Assembly: GCA_035541755.1 (NCBI GenBank)
Contig: DATKMQ010000016.1
Coordinates: 1 to 39,348 of the forward strand
Direction: 5' to 3'
Length of the DNA stretch: 39,348 nucleotides
Source: Syntrophorhabdaceae bacterium
Lineage (GTDB): Bacteria > Desulfobacterota > Syntrophorhabdia > Syntrophorhabdales > Syntrophorhabdaceae
Shown: piece by piece, positions 1-8,165 of the stretch
Layout of the letters: every line of letters begins with the position of its first letter
How positions within the stretch are numbered: position 1 is the first letter of the stretch
Notes under the pieces: model-generated
Told to the model about the DNA's origin: nothing
Database searches by the model: none
Seen by the model: the letters and a program-made list of their open reading frames with translations, nothing else
Made by a program: the position numbers and the translations under genes

Positions 1-81
1 CAAGCCAACGATGACCATGACAACAAGAAGCTCTATGAGGGTGAATCCCCTTTTGTTTCCCACGGACAACATCCTTCTCAT
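1..81 (-). CDS. type IV prepilin-like protein, N-terminus only (runs off window)
   Basis: The 27 codons visible begin with a short basic leader followed by the class III signal peptide core GFTLIELLVV, the hallmark of type IV pilins and type II secretion pseudopilins. The prepilin peptidase would cut between Gly12 and Phe13, and Glu17 is the conserved E5 of mature pilins. The ATG at 81 is preceded by a strong GGAGGGG ribosome binding site. A second ATG at 72 would give a shorter leader. A promoter lies about 115 bp upstream (204-232). The rest of the gene is outside the window, so major pilin, minor pilin and GspG/H-like pseudopilin cannot be told apart. Confidence 0.85.
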   Translation of the reverse strand, partial: MRRMLSVGNKRGFTLIELLVVMVIVGL

Positions 82-105
82 AAAATAATCCCCTCCGGCC
101 TTACC

Positions 106-189
106 TTAACCTTTCGTGGTCACGTAAGAGCCTGAAAACGCAGGCATAACAGCGCAGACACACCCGTGATACGTACTGAACAGTTTCAT
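106..189 (-). CDS. possible 27-codon upstream ORF in the prepilin leader
   Basis: Between the promoter and the prepilin start an ORF of 27 codons (beginning MKLFSTYHGC) follows a TAGGAG motif eight bases before its ATG and stops 24 bases before the prepilin ATG. The Shine-Dalgarno-like motif nearly coincides with the predicted transcription start, which weakens the case. It could be a regulatory leader peptide or chance. I recognise no similarity. Confidence 0.2.
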   Translation of the reverse strand: MKLFSTYHGCVCAVMPAFSGSYVTTKG

Positions 190-203
190 TGATAAACTCC
201 TAC

Positions 204-232
204 ATATTAAAACAAGGAACGGCGTCTGTCAA
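204..232 (-). promoter_or_regulatory. sigma-70 promoter for the prepilin gene
   Basis: On the minus strand a perfect -35 TTGACA (227-232) is followed after 17 bp by TAATAT (204-209). Transcription would start near 197, giving a leader of about 115 nt before the prepilin ATG. The promoter lies downstream of the asd stop, so the pilin gene is likely transcribed independently of the leu-asd operon. Confidence 0.7.
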
Positions 233-277
233 GTCACGCCCAATTGGGTGATGAGCGCTCCTGAACAGGGCCGTAGC

Positions 278-1294
278 TTACAAATACTTCCTGATCAATA
301 CTTCAGCTATCTGAACCGCGTTAAGTGCCGCCCCTTTTCTAATATTATCGGAGACGATCCACATGTTCAAGCCGTGGGCCACGCTTTCATCCGCCCTGAT
401 TCTGCCCACAAACGTTTCGTCCTTCCCTGCTGCCTGGATGGCAAGCGGATACTTGTTCTTTGAAGGATCGTCCACAACCTTGACGCCGGGCGCCTTCTTC
501 AGTATCTTCCGGGCTTCATCGGGTGAAATCGCCTTCTCAAATTCGACATTCACGGACTCGGAATGACCGTAGAAGACCGGGACCCTCACGGTGGTGGCTG
601 TGACCGCAATGCTCGCATCTTCCATGATCTTCTTGGTTTCGTTTACCATCTTCATCTCTTCCTTGGTATACCCGTTGTCGAGGAAAGAGTCGATGTGAGG
701 AAGGCAGTTGAAGGCTATCTGGTAAGGATATACCTTGGTTTCGATTTGTTTATTATTATAGATGGCAAGCACCTGCTGTTCTAATTCGTGAATAGCCTTC
801 TTCCCGGTGCCGGAGACCGCCTGATAGGTGGAAACAACGACTCTTTTTATTTTAGCCGCGTCGTGGAGCGGTTTTAGTACCACCACCATCTGGATTGTGG
901 AACAGTTGGGGTTCGCAATGATGCCCCTGTTCTTATAGCCTTCGATAGCATGTTCATTGACCTCGGGTACGATAAGCGGGATATCCTTCTCCATCCTGAA
1001 GGCACTTGTATTGTCGATGACCACACATCCGCTCGCAGCGGCTATGGGCGCGAATTTCAGACTCACCGATCCGCCGGGAGAAAATAGCCCTATGTCCACA
1101 CCCTTAAAAGAATCCTCTTTCAGTTCCTCGACTTTTACATCTGTTCCCCGAAAGGATATGGTCTTTCCGGCGCTGCGGGAAGATGCGAGGAGCTTCAGGT
1201 TCTTCACGGGGAATTTACGCTCACCGAGTATTTCGATCATTTCATTTCCCACTGCCCCGGTGGCTCCCGCAACTGCTACGTTATACTCTTTCAT
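278..1294 (-). CDS. asd: aspartate-semialdehyde dehydrogenase
   Basis: This enzyme makes L-aspartate 4-semialdehyde from aspartyl phosphate with NADPH, the branch point to lysine/diaminopimelate, threonine and methionine. The 338-residue protein has the usual length. It starts with the Rossmann motif GATGAVG and carries the catalytic cysteine in ANPNCST. A GGAGGAG ribosome binding site precedes the ATG, and the first 14 bases overlap the end of leuD, so it is translated as the last gene of the leuACD transcript. In many relatives leuB lies between leuD and asd; here there is no room for it. Confidence 0.96.
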   Translation of the reverse strand: MKEYNVAVAGATGAVGNEMIEILGERKFPVKNLKLLASSRSAGKTISFRGTDVKVEELKEDSFKGVDIGLFSPGGSVSLKFAPIAAASGCVVIDNTSAFRMEKDIPLIVPEVNEHAIEGYKNRGIIANPNCSTIQMVVVLKPLHDAAKIKRVVVSTYQAVSGTGKKAIHELEQQVLAIYNNKQIETKVYPYQIAFNCLPHIDSFLDNGYTKEEMKMVNETKKIMEDASIAVTATTVRVPVFYGHSESVNVEFEKAISPDEARKILKKAPGVKVVDDPSKNKYPLAIQAAGKDETFVGRIRADESVAHGLNMWIVSDNIRKGAALNAVQIAEVLIRKYL

Positions 1295-1781
1295 GTTTCT
1301 CCTCCAGTTGTCTCTTCAGATGATTTATCAGTCCACCGGCGTTGATCAGTTCAACCATAAAGGGTGGAATGGGTTTGGCTTGTATTTCAATTGAGCGGCA
1401 CTTGATGAGGCCCCTCGAGATATCAACTTCTATTTCTTCTCCTGCTTCCACGTGTTCCACGATATCCGCCTCGAGAAGCGCCAGGCCCTTATTGAATGAA
1501 TTGCGGTAGAATATTCGCGCAAAGGTCTTGGCAATGACAAGCGGTATACCGAGGGCCGAGATAGCGATAGGAGCATGTTCGCGGGATGAACCGCAGCCGA
1601 AGTTGCTTCCGGATACAATAATGTCACCGGGCTTTACCTGCCGATGGAACGTGGGTATGAGCGGTTCCATACAGTGCTCGCCAAGTATTTTCGGATCAGT
1701 GTGGGCGAGATATCGCGCCGGAATAATGATGTCGGTATCGATATTGTCTCCGAACTTCCATACTCTCCCTTTCAGTTTCAT
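1281..1781 (-). CDS. leuD: 3-isopropylmalate dehydratase small subunit
   Basis: The small (swivel) subunit of isopropylmalate isomerase pairs with LeuC to convert 2-isopropylmalate to 3-isopropylmalate in leucine synthesis. The 166-residue protein is of the short type found in archaea and many anaerobes. It contains the family motif [13 protein letters not shown] near residues 59-71. Its ATG overlaps the leuC stop codon (ATGA), with a GAGGAGG ribosome binding site inside leuC, so translation is coupled. A homoaconitase-type role cannot be excluded from sequence alone, but the adjacent leuA argues for leucine. Confidence 0.94.
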   Translation of the reverse strand: MKLKGRVWKFGDNIDTDIIIPARYLAHTDPKILGEHCMEPLIPTFHRQVKPGDIIVSGSNFGCGSSREHAPIAISALGIPLVIAKTFARIFYRNSFNKGLALLEADIVEHVEAGEEIEVDISRGLIKCRSIEIQAKPIPPFMVELINAGGLINHLKRQLEEKHERV

Positions 1782-3040
1782 AGTACCTCCTCAGGGGCTG
1801 CGATGCTCCCTTTAATCGCAGTAGATGCTGCCACGGCCGGACCTGCGAGGTATACCTCACTCTCGGGATGGCCCATCCTGCCGATGAAGTTTCTGTTTGT
1901 TGTGGCCACTGCGCGCTCTCCTTTTGCCAGGATACCCATATGGCCGCCCAGGCAGGGGCCGCATGTGGGAGGCGAAATGATGCAACCGGCATCGAGGAAG
2001 ATCTCGAAATATCCCCGTTTAAGCGCTTCCCGGTAAATCTTGGGGGTTGCTGGAATAATGATGCAGCGCGTGTACTTTGCAACCTCTCGTCCTTTGAGAA
2101 TTTCCGCGGCCATCTCCAAGTCCTCGATCCTGCCGTTCGTACAGGAGCCGATCACAACCTGATCAATGTGGATTCCCTGAAGTTCACCCACGTCTTTGAC
2201 ATTGGAAGGAAGCGACGGACAGGCCACTTTGAGGCCGACCCTGCTTGCGTCGATTTCATAGACCCTCTGATAGTGCGCGTCGGGATCGCTTTCAAATACG
2301 GTGTACGGCTTGCTCGCGTGTTCCTTCATGTACGCGATGGTCTTGTCGTCGACTTTAAAGATGCCGTTTTTTCCGCCGGCTTCGATGGCCATGTTGGCTA
2401 TGGTAAAGCGGGAATCCATGGACAGGGCCGAGATGGCCTCTCCCTCATACTCCATTGCCGCATAGAGAGCGCCGTCAACGCCGATCATGCCGATGACGTT
2501 AAGGATCAGGTCTTTGCCGGTGACCCATTTTTGCCATTTTCCGAAACAATGGAATTTGATGCTCTCGGGTACCTTAAGCCAGATGCGGCCCGTCACCATT
2601 GCATAGGTGAGATCGGTGCTTCCCATCCCCGTGGAAAAGGCCCCGAGCGCCCCATATGTACAGGTATGACTGTCTGCCCCGATGATAAGATCGCCCGCTA
2701 CCACAAGTCCTTCTTCAGGGAGCAATGCGTGTTCTATGCCGCAGGCTCCCCCCTCGTAAAAGTGGGTCAGGCCATATTTCTGCGAGAACTCCCGTATCTT
2801 TTTGCAGTTTTCCGCTGAGATGATATCTTTATTCGGTGTAAAATGGTCAAGGACGAAGACGACCTTTTCCGGATCAAATACCCCCTTGGCGCCAACTCTG
2901 TCGAATTCCTCGAGCGATAGCGGTGCTGTAATGTCATTGGCCAGGGCAAGATCGACTCTTGCCTCGATGATCTCGCCCGGTTCCACCTTGTCTTTCCCCG
3001 CGTGAGCCGCAAGTATTTTTTCCGTGATTGTCATTCCCAT
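1778..3040 (-). CDS. leuC: 3-isopropylmalate dehydratase large subunit
   Basis: This is the catalytic [4Fe-4S] subunit of isopropylmalate isomerase. Cluster ligands are visible as the Cys of GSCTNGR and the CxxC of [10 protein letters not shown]. With the ATG at 3040 the protein is 420 residues, the normal size for the short-type LeuC. An in-frame TTG at 3055 would add five residues, but the GAGGGG ribosome binding site fits 3040 better. The start lies one base after the leuA stop codon. The gene sits between leuA and leuD in one operon. Confidence 0.95.
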   Translation of the reverse strand: MGMTITEKILAAHAGKDKVEPGEIIEARVDLALANDITAPLSLEEFDRVGAKGVFDPEKVVFVLDHFTPNKDIISAENCKKIREFSQKYGLTHFYEGGACGIEHALLPEEGLVVAGDLIIGADSHTCTYGALGAFSTGMGSTDLTYAMVTGRIWLKVPESIKFHCFGKWQKWVTGKDLILNVIGMIGVDGALYAAMEYEGEAISALSMDSRFTIANMAIEAGGKNGIFKVDDKTIAYMKEHASKPYTVFESDPDAHYQRVYEIDASRVGLKVACPSLPSNVKDVGELQGIHIDQVVIGSCTNGRIEDLEMAAEILKGREVAKYTRCIIIPATPKIYREALKRGYFEIFLDAGCIISPPTCGPCLGGHMGILAKGERAVATTNRNFIGRMGHPESEVYLAGPAVAASTAIKGSIAAPEEVL

Positions 3041-3041
3041 T

Positions 3042-4571
3042 TTACTTCCCCTCAAGTTTTTTATTCTTCATGTATTCCAGCCGGTTGAGCGCATTGATAT
3101 AAGCCTTGGCGCTCGCCACAATGATGTCCGTATCAGCGCCCTTTCCGATAGCCACGAGACCTTTTTCCGAAACTTTGACGAAGACCTCACCCTGAGCATC
3201 CATGTCCTTTGTGATGGAGTTGACGGAGAATTTCTCCAGGGTGCTGTTTGTCTTCACGATTTTTTTGATGATTTTGTATATGGCATCCACAGGCCCATCT
3301 CCAAAGCCGACGTCCTGATGCGTCGCGCCGTTCACCTCAAGTTTTACGCTGGCTGTAGGGATCGTTGCGTTCCCGCAATTCACGTTGAGATAGATAAGCT
3401 TGTAGCATTCCGGTATTTTGTAAATCTCGTCCATGATGATCATCTCGATATCTTCATCGTAGACGAATTTCTTCATATCGGACAGGGCTTTGAAGCGCTT
3501 GAAAGCTATGTTGAGCTCTTTGTCGTTAAGCGTATAGCCCATCTCTTCGATTCTGTCCCTGAAGGCGTGTCGTCCTGAATGCTTGCCGAGAACCAGGGAG
3601 GTTTTCGCTATTCCGACCGATTCCGGCGTCATGATCTCGTAAGTGAGTTTTGCCTTGAGCAGTCCGTCCTGGTGGATTCCCGATTCATGGGCAAAGGCGT
3701 TGGCGCCGACGATGGCCTTGTTGGGCTGCACGGCTACGCCGGTGATGGTCGTGATTAGTCGGCTTGCCGGGTATATCTTTTCCGAGACGATGCGCGTATC
3801 GGCGGGGAACAGGCTCTTGCGTGTCCTCAGGATCATTGCGATCTCTTCCAGGGCGGCGTTGCCCGCGCGTTCGCCGATACCATTGATGGTGCACTCCACC
3901 TGGCGCGCTCCATTCTGGATTGCCGCAACGGAATTCGGTACGGCGAGGCCCAGGTCATTGTGACAGTGCACGCTGATGACGGTCTTTCCGATATTGGGCA
4001 CATGCTCCACGATATAACGGATGAGCTTGCCGAACTCTTCCGGTATGGCGTAACCCACCGTATCGGGCACGTTGATCGTGACAGCGCCTGCGTCGATAAC
4101 CTCTGAGAAAACCCGGCAAAGATAATCCCGGTCGCTTCTCGTTGCGTCCATTGCGGAAAACTCCACGTTCTTTGTGTGTTTTCGCGCGCGCTTTACGGAA
4201 TCGACTGCAATCTTCAGGATCTCATCCCTGGTCTTCTTAAATTGGTATTTCAGATGAATATCGGACGTCGAGATAAAAGTATGAATGCGGGGTTTCGCGG
4301 CGACCTTCACCGCTTGCCACGCCCGGTCGATGTCTTCATTATTGGCCCGGGCAAGACCGGCAACTTCGCAGTTCTTGACGGTTGAGGCGATCTGCCGTAC
4401 CGCGTCGAAATCACCTTCCGAGGCAATGGGAAAACCGGCTTCGATAATATCAACGCCTAAGGCTTCGAGCTGTCTTGCAACACGGAGCTTCTCCTGCGTG
4501 TTCATGGTATTGCCGGGAGATTGTTCTCCGTCCCTCAGCGTTGTGTCAAAAATGTATATTCTTTCTGACAC
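3042..4571 (-). CDS. leuA: 2-isopropylmalate synthase
   Basis: LeuA condenses acetyl-CoA with 2-oxoisovalerate, the committed step of leucine synthesis. The sequence opens with the HMGL/DRE-TIM signature [13 protein letters not shown] and contains the metal site [11 protein letters not shown]-terminal domain of about 120 residues matches the LeuA regulatory (leucine-binding) domain. I chose the GTG at 4571 because AAGGAGG lies six bases before it, which gives 509 residues. The upstream GTG at 4598 would place that ribosome binding site inside the gene. Citramalate synthase is the main alternative, but gene order with leuCD favours leuA. Confidence 0.94.
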   Translation of the reverse strand: MSERIYIFDTTLRDGEQSPGNTMNTQEKLRVARQLEALGVDIIEAGFPIASEGDFDAVRQIASTVKNCEVAGLARANNEDIDRAWQAVKVAAKPRIHTFISTSDIHLKYQFKKTRDEILKIAVDSVKRARKHTKNVEFSAMDATRSDRDYLCRVFSEVIDAGAVTINVPDTVGYAIPEEFGKLIRYIVEHVPNIGKTVISVHCHNDLGLAVPNSVAAIQNGARQVECTINGIGERAGNAALEEIAMILRTRKSLFPADTRIVSEKIYPASRLITTITGVAVQPNKAIVGANAFAHESGIHQDGLLKAKLTYEIMTPESVGIAKTSLVLGKHSGRHAFRDRIEEMGYTLNDKELNIAFKRFKALSDMKKFVYDEDIEMIIMDEIYKIPECYKLIYLNVNCGNATIPTASVKLEVNGATHQDVGFGDGPVDAIYKIIKKIVKTNSTLEKFSVNSITKDMDAQGEVFVKVSEKGLVAIGKGADTDIIVASAKAYINALNRLEYMKNKKLEGK

Positions 4572-4646
4572 GTCTTCCTCCTTCGCAATTTTGTGCACTC
4601 TTCATAGCATTACAGAGCATCGAATGGCATCTTAAGGATCGCACGC

Positions 4647-5738
4647 TCATTGAATAATATCCGGTCCCCTGATCCCCGTCTTGAAAAATCCGTCCGGTTG
4701 GCCTCCGATCTTCTTGAGCATCAGTTCGATCAATCTGTCCTCATCTTCTATGGCCGCATCAATGGAGAGATAAAATAGGTTCTCGGGAATCTCCATAGGG
4801 GCGATCTTTACCGCGTCCTTTTCCGTGGTCACGATACAATGCACATCATCGAACGAGGCGCATTTCTTTATGTCGGCCGGCCCGTAGCGATGGTGGTCCG
4901 GAAAAGAAATTTCGTGAGCCACTTTGGCGCCGATCTGCCTCAAAAGGTCAAAAAAGGACCTATTGTCTCCGAGGCCCGAAAAGGCGGTGACCCGCTTGCC
5001 CTTGAGAAAATCGTGTCGCGTGATAAGATTCTTCTTCATTTTGTAAAGGTGCGCCGCCCTGTAGGTGACCCTGAAGAGCGGCTTATTATTTACTTGAGCG
5101 AGGGTCTCCTGGTCGGGTTCTCCCTTGTTAATGAGAATCGCGTGCGCGGCGGCCATGCGATTCGCGGGCTCTCTCATAGGACCCAGGGGGAAAAGTGCGC
5201 TCATGCCTGGCGCATCCTTCCCGGCGAGAAGGAGCAGATCAAAATCTTTTCTCAGATTCCTTACCTGAAAACCATCATCCAGGATGGCTACATCGATATG
5301 AAAAGACCTTATGCCCTGTTCAATAGCACGCACACGGTTCTTGCCCACAATAACGGGTATACGGGTTTTTCTTGCGAGCATGAAGGCCTCATCCCCGGCG
5401 CTTTCCGCTGTCTCCTTTTTTATGTCCACAGAGAATACCCCTTTTTTTGTCCTTCCGTAGCCTCTCGTGATGATGCCGGGATGAAATCCTTGCTCCTTAA
5501 GTCGCAATGAAAGTCTTTCGGCCACCGGCGTCTTCCCTGTTCCTCCGAGCGTGATGTTACCGATGGAAAGAACTGGGATCGGCGCTTTTTCGGTTCTCAT
5601 AACGCCGGTCCTGTACGTGAGTTCCCTCAAGGAAAGTCCCATCCGGTAGAGGCAGGATAGTAAGCCGAGCGGGACATAGAGTATCTGTCGGAGACGCCTC
5701 GCCTCCCCGTTCCACACCCTCAGGATAGCGTTTCTCAT
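4647..5738 (-). CDS. lpxK: tetraacyldisaccharide 4'-kinase
   Basis: LpxK phosphorylates the lipid A disaccharide precursor at the inner membrane, so the cell makes lipopolysaccharide. The 363-residue protein has the family layout: a short hydrophobic N-terminus (residues about 20-35), the strand SIGNITLGGTGKTP with a Walker A P-loop (65-70), then TRGYGR and DDGFQ motifs typical of LpxK. It precedes leuA by 75 bp on the same strand. A promoter at 5751-5779 leaves an untranslated leader of only a few bases, and no ribosome binding site is visible before the ATG. Confidence 0.94.
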   Translation of the reverse strand: MRNAILRVWNGEARRLRQILYVPLGLLSCLYRMGLSLRELTYRTGVMRTEKAPIPVLSIGNITLGGTGKTPVAERLSLRLKEQGFHPGIITRGYGRTKKGVFSVDIKKETAESAGDEAFMLARKTRIPVIVGKNRVRAIEQGIRSFHIDVAILDDGFQVRNLRKDFDLLLLAGKDAPGMSALFPLGPMREPANRMAAAHAILINKGEPDQETLAQVNNKPLFRVTYRAAHLYKMKKNLITRHDFLKGKRVTAFSGLGDNRSFFDLLRQIGAKVAHEISFPDHHRYGPADIKKCASFDDVHCIVTTEKDAVKIAPMEIPENLFYLSIDAAIEDEDRLIELMLKKIGGQPDGFFKTGIRGPDIIQ

Positions 5739-5750
5739 AAAGGACTGAAG

Positions 5751-5779
5751 TTTATACCAGAAAAACGGCGGAAAATCAA
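5751..5779 (-). promoter_or_regulatory. sigma-70 promoter for lpxK (possibly lpxK-leu-asd)
   Basis: On the minus strand TTGATT (5774-5779) and TATAAA (5751-5756) are separated by 17 bp. Only 12 bases separate the -10 box from the lpxK ATG, so the transcript would be leaderless or nearly so. Confidence 0.6.
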
Positions 5780-5895
5780 TGATGATGAGATGTTAACAGA
5801 TAGATTGAACGACAGTATTTCCGGTTTTTTTAAACCCGGCGAGACACGATGTGAGGTATAATCCTTAAGGACCAACGTAAAAAAGGAGGTGTGGT

Positions 5896-6411
5896 ATGAA
5901 GTTCATAGTCTCGGAATCAGTCCTATGGGTCCTTGCGATTATACCGGTTCTCACCGCCTTCGGCAGTGAGGGGTTCACAATCTCGAGCCCTGCTTTTAAG
6001 GATAAGGGCATGATACCAAGACAGTACACCTGTGACGGTAAGGATGTGAGTCCCCCCTTGTCCATCGAAGGCGTGCCCGCCAACGCAAAGTCCCTTGCGA
6101 TAATTGTAGACGACCCCGATGCGCCCATGGGGACATGGGTCCACTGGGTGGTCTTTAATATAGACCCTACCGTGCGGGAATTGAAGGAAGGCGCAGTGCC
6201 CGAAGGGGCTAAGCAGGGTATGAATGACTTCAAGAAGAGCTCCTATGGAGGACCTTGTCCGCCATCGGGCGCTCACCGATACTTCTTCAAGCTCTACGCG
6301 CTTAATGCCGTGTTAAAGCTCACCGCCCCTGCAACGAAAGCCCAGTTGGAGCAGGCCATGAAGCCCCACATAGTGGGTGAGGCGCAGATTGTCGGCCTGT
6401 ACAAAAGGTGA
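5896..6411 (+). CDS. exported YbhB/YbcL-family (PEBP, Raf kinase inhibitor-like) protein
   Basis: The 171-residue protein begins with a hydrophobic stretch ending near Ala/Gly 20 that looks like a signal peptide. It continues with the phosphatidylethanolamine-binding-protein fold motifs DDPDAPMGTWVHW and GPCPPSGAHRYFF, which form the anion-binding pocket of bacterial YbhB/YbcL. The ligand of these bacterial proteins is generally unknown. An AAGGAGG ribosome binding site precedes the ATG, and a TATAAT box lies at 5857-5862 without a good -35. The gene is divergent from lpxK. Confidence 0.88.
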   Translation: MKFIVSESVLWVLAIIPVLTAFGSEGFTISSPAFKDKGMIPRQYTCDGKDVSPPLSIEGVPANAKSLAIIVDDPDAPMGTWVHWVVFNIDPTVRELKEGAVPEGAKQGMNDFKKSSYGGPCPPSGAHRYFFKLYALNAVLKLTAPATKAQLEQAMKPHIVGEAQIVGLYKR

Positions 6412-6487
6412 ACAGGCAGAAAGTAGCGGTATTCACGGGCTCCATTTCCTGTCCCCGGCTTCTGCTTGAGTGTATCGCGCCCTGTCA

Positions 6488-6844
6488 TTAACGGGTCTTT
6501 TCGATATGAAACAAGGGGGAACGTATGAGGCTCTTGTGACAGAGGGGACACTTACCAGGTTTAGAAAACCTGTCCCGCTTTTTGTAGACGAAGCCGCATC
6601 CTTCACATTGCGCCGGAGTGATAGTCAGATGGCGCTGGTTCTTGGTTAATGTTTTTCGAATGTGTTCCAGGTGCTCGCTCACATCCTTTTCCGGTATTCT
6701 CATGTATTGCGAGAGATCCCGGGCTGAAAGGGTCTCTTCTTCGAGCAGGGCCGCCATATACCTTCGGATCGTTTCGTAGCGCTCGGCAGGTACAGTCGGT
6801 TCTTTGATATGTTTTTTTCGCGCGGGATCTTGGGGGCGAACCAT
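6488..6844 (-). CDS. small HTH/zinc-ribbon predicted regulator (COG3357-like)
   Basis: The 118-residue protein has an N-terminal winged-helix-like segment (ETIRRYMAALLEEETLSARDLSQYMRIPEKDVSEHLEHI, described here in parts: ERYETIRRYM, ARDLSQYM, VSEHLEHI). A C-terminal zinc ribbon follows, with CEGCGF and CPLCH supplying four cysteines. This combination matches the predicted regulators of COG3357, found in archaea and anaerobic bacteria. The ATG at 6844 follows GAGG by six bases. An in-frame TTG at 6856 is less likely. The target is unknown. Confidence 0.72.
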   Translation of the reverse strand: MVRPQDPARKKHIKEPTVPAERYETIRRYMAALLEEETLSARDLSQYMRIPEKDVSEHLEHIRKTLTKNQRHLTITPAQCEGCGFVYKKRDRFSKPGKCPLCHKSLIRSPLFHIEKTR

Positions 6845-7025
6845 ATGTGACCTCAACCTTCACGGATTTGAATGCGGTCCGTGTCACAGATTCTGACCGA
6901 GCATTCCGTGCCCGATGGGAGTGTTAAAATAGGGGTCATGTTCTTCCAGACACTTCGGTCTACAAACCCAAAGGCGGACAGATGCTTCCGGAAGAATGCG
7001 GTTCATCCCCTCTCTCGGGATCGGC

Positions 7026-8096
7026 CTAAATGCCCAGGGCCTTGCTTAAGGCCTTGAAGTCCATGTGGTCCTCAAGAAGGGCCTCGAAGTAATCGATTTT
7101 TTTGGGTTGGTGGAAACGGGTCTTTCCGAAGAAACTTTCCACGCACTCTATGGCTTTCAGCGTATCGTGACGGGTCATAATGATCGGGATGCCGCGTTCT
7201 TCAGCGAGGCCTATGATGAGCGGACTTGGCCGCAGGTTACCGGTCAAAATCAGGCACCTTGTGGACGTTTCGAGCGCTGCGAGTTGAATGTCCGGACGGT
7301 CTCCGCCGGTGATCACCGCTTTGTTAACACCTCGGCGAAAGTGGCTCAGGGCACTCTCGGCGCTCATTGCACCGACCATAACCGCTTCCACCAGCTCGTC
7401 ACCAGCCGCCTGGCAGCAGAGAACTTCCCCATTCAGTTCATTGACGAGTTCCGCGATGCTGACCGATAGAAGCGCCTTCTTCCGTGGAATGACGGCAAGA
7501 ATAGGTATGCCCCGAAGCTCCACAAAAGGTCTTAGCTTCTCCTGGACGAGCCCTACAAGATGTTGGGGAACGCTGTTTACGACACCACCTAACATCAGGT
7601 CGCCCATAAGGCTTTGGGAGGCGAGCATGTCGTCCACTACCTGCAGAAGGTTGAGATAGGGGACGACCACGAGGGCTCTGGCGCTCAAAAGGCCTGTGAT
7701 ACGGTGCGGGGCAAGATCGATAATCCAGCCTTCTCGGAGGCTTGTCCCTCCTTCCAGAACCACAGCATCGTTATTTTTGGTAATGACCTGGTATGCGTCC
7801 ACAAGGCGCGTTTCCAAAGCCTGGTGATGAGGCCGCTCCAATATGGTCTTGGTCTCTTGGTCTGTGAGAAAGAGTGGAACAATAGCTTCGAGAGGATCGA
7901 TTTGGCCCAGTGCTGACTTAATAAAAACAGCGTCCTCATCAACTCTCGCATCGCTTACGCCCCGATCGGTGGTGCTTATCGGTTTCATGTACCCCGCTGA
8001 GAACCCTTTTCGCTGTAGCCAGTGTATCAAACCTATACATAACGCGGTCTTACCCGAGAACCTCTCGGTGGACATCACATAAATTGCTGTCGTCAT
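7026..8096 (-). CDS. P-loop / DRTGG-domain protein (phosphotransacetylase N-terminal-like)
   Basis: The 356-residue protein starts with a BioD/CobQ-type nucleotide-binding fold (MSTERFSGKTALCIGL, P-loop at about residues 9-18). It ends with a DRTGG-like domain (about 215-330, including AVITGGDRPDIQLAALE). The same pair of domains forms the N-terminal regulatory half of long phosphotransacetylases, but no acetyltransferase domain is present. It has an AAGGAGG ribosome binding site and lies directly downstream of an ADP-forming acetyl-CoA synthetase on the same strand, so an accessory or sensory role in acyl-CoA/acetate metabolism is plausible. Confidence 0.82.
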   Translation of the reverse strand: MTTAIYVMSTERFSGKTALCIGLIHWLQRKGFSAGYMKPISTTDRGVSDARVDEDAVFIKSALGQIDPLEAIVPLFLTDQETKTILERPHHQALETRLVDAYQVITKNNDAVVLEGGTSLREGWIIDLAPHRITGLLSARALVVVPYLNLLQVVDDMLASQSLMGDLMLGGVVNSVPQHLVGLVQEKLRPFVELRGIPILAVIPRKKALLSVSIAELVNELNGEVLCCQAAGDELVEAVMVGAMSAESALSHFRRGVNKAVITGGDRPDIQLAALETSTRCLILTGNLRPSPLIIGLAEERGIPIIMTRHDTLKAIECVESFFGKTRFHQPKKIDYFEALLEDHMDFKALSKALGI

Positions 8097-8165
8097 TATT
8101 CCCTCCTTGATTCGTCGCAGAAAAAGGGTTTCCTTCTTCGCCTGTTTTCTGGCCTTCCTTCAACG

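Noticed and set aside
1868-2818. Long plus-strand ORF (316 codons) opposite leuC
   Set aside because: leuC is certain from its cluster motifs. The opposite frame is open only because of codon bias.
4572-4646. Leucine leader peptide before leuA
   Set aside because: The short ORF there is not rich in Leu codons, and no terminator/anti-terminator pair is visible.
6544-6590. REP-like repeat resembling the hairpin after trpB2
   Set aside because: The similarity is limited to a GGGGACA/TGTCCC word, and the stretch encodes the zinc ribbon of the COG3357-like protein.
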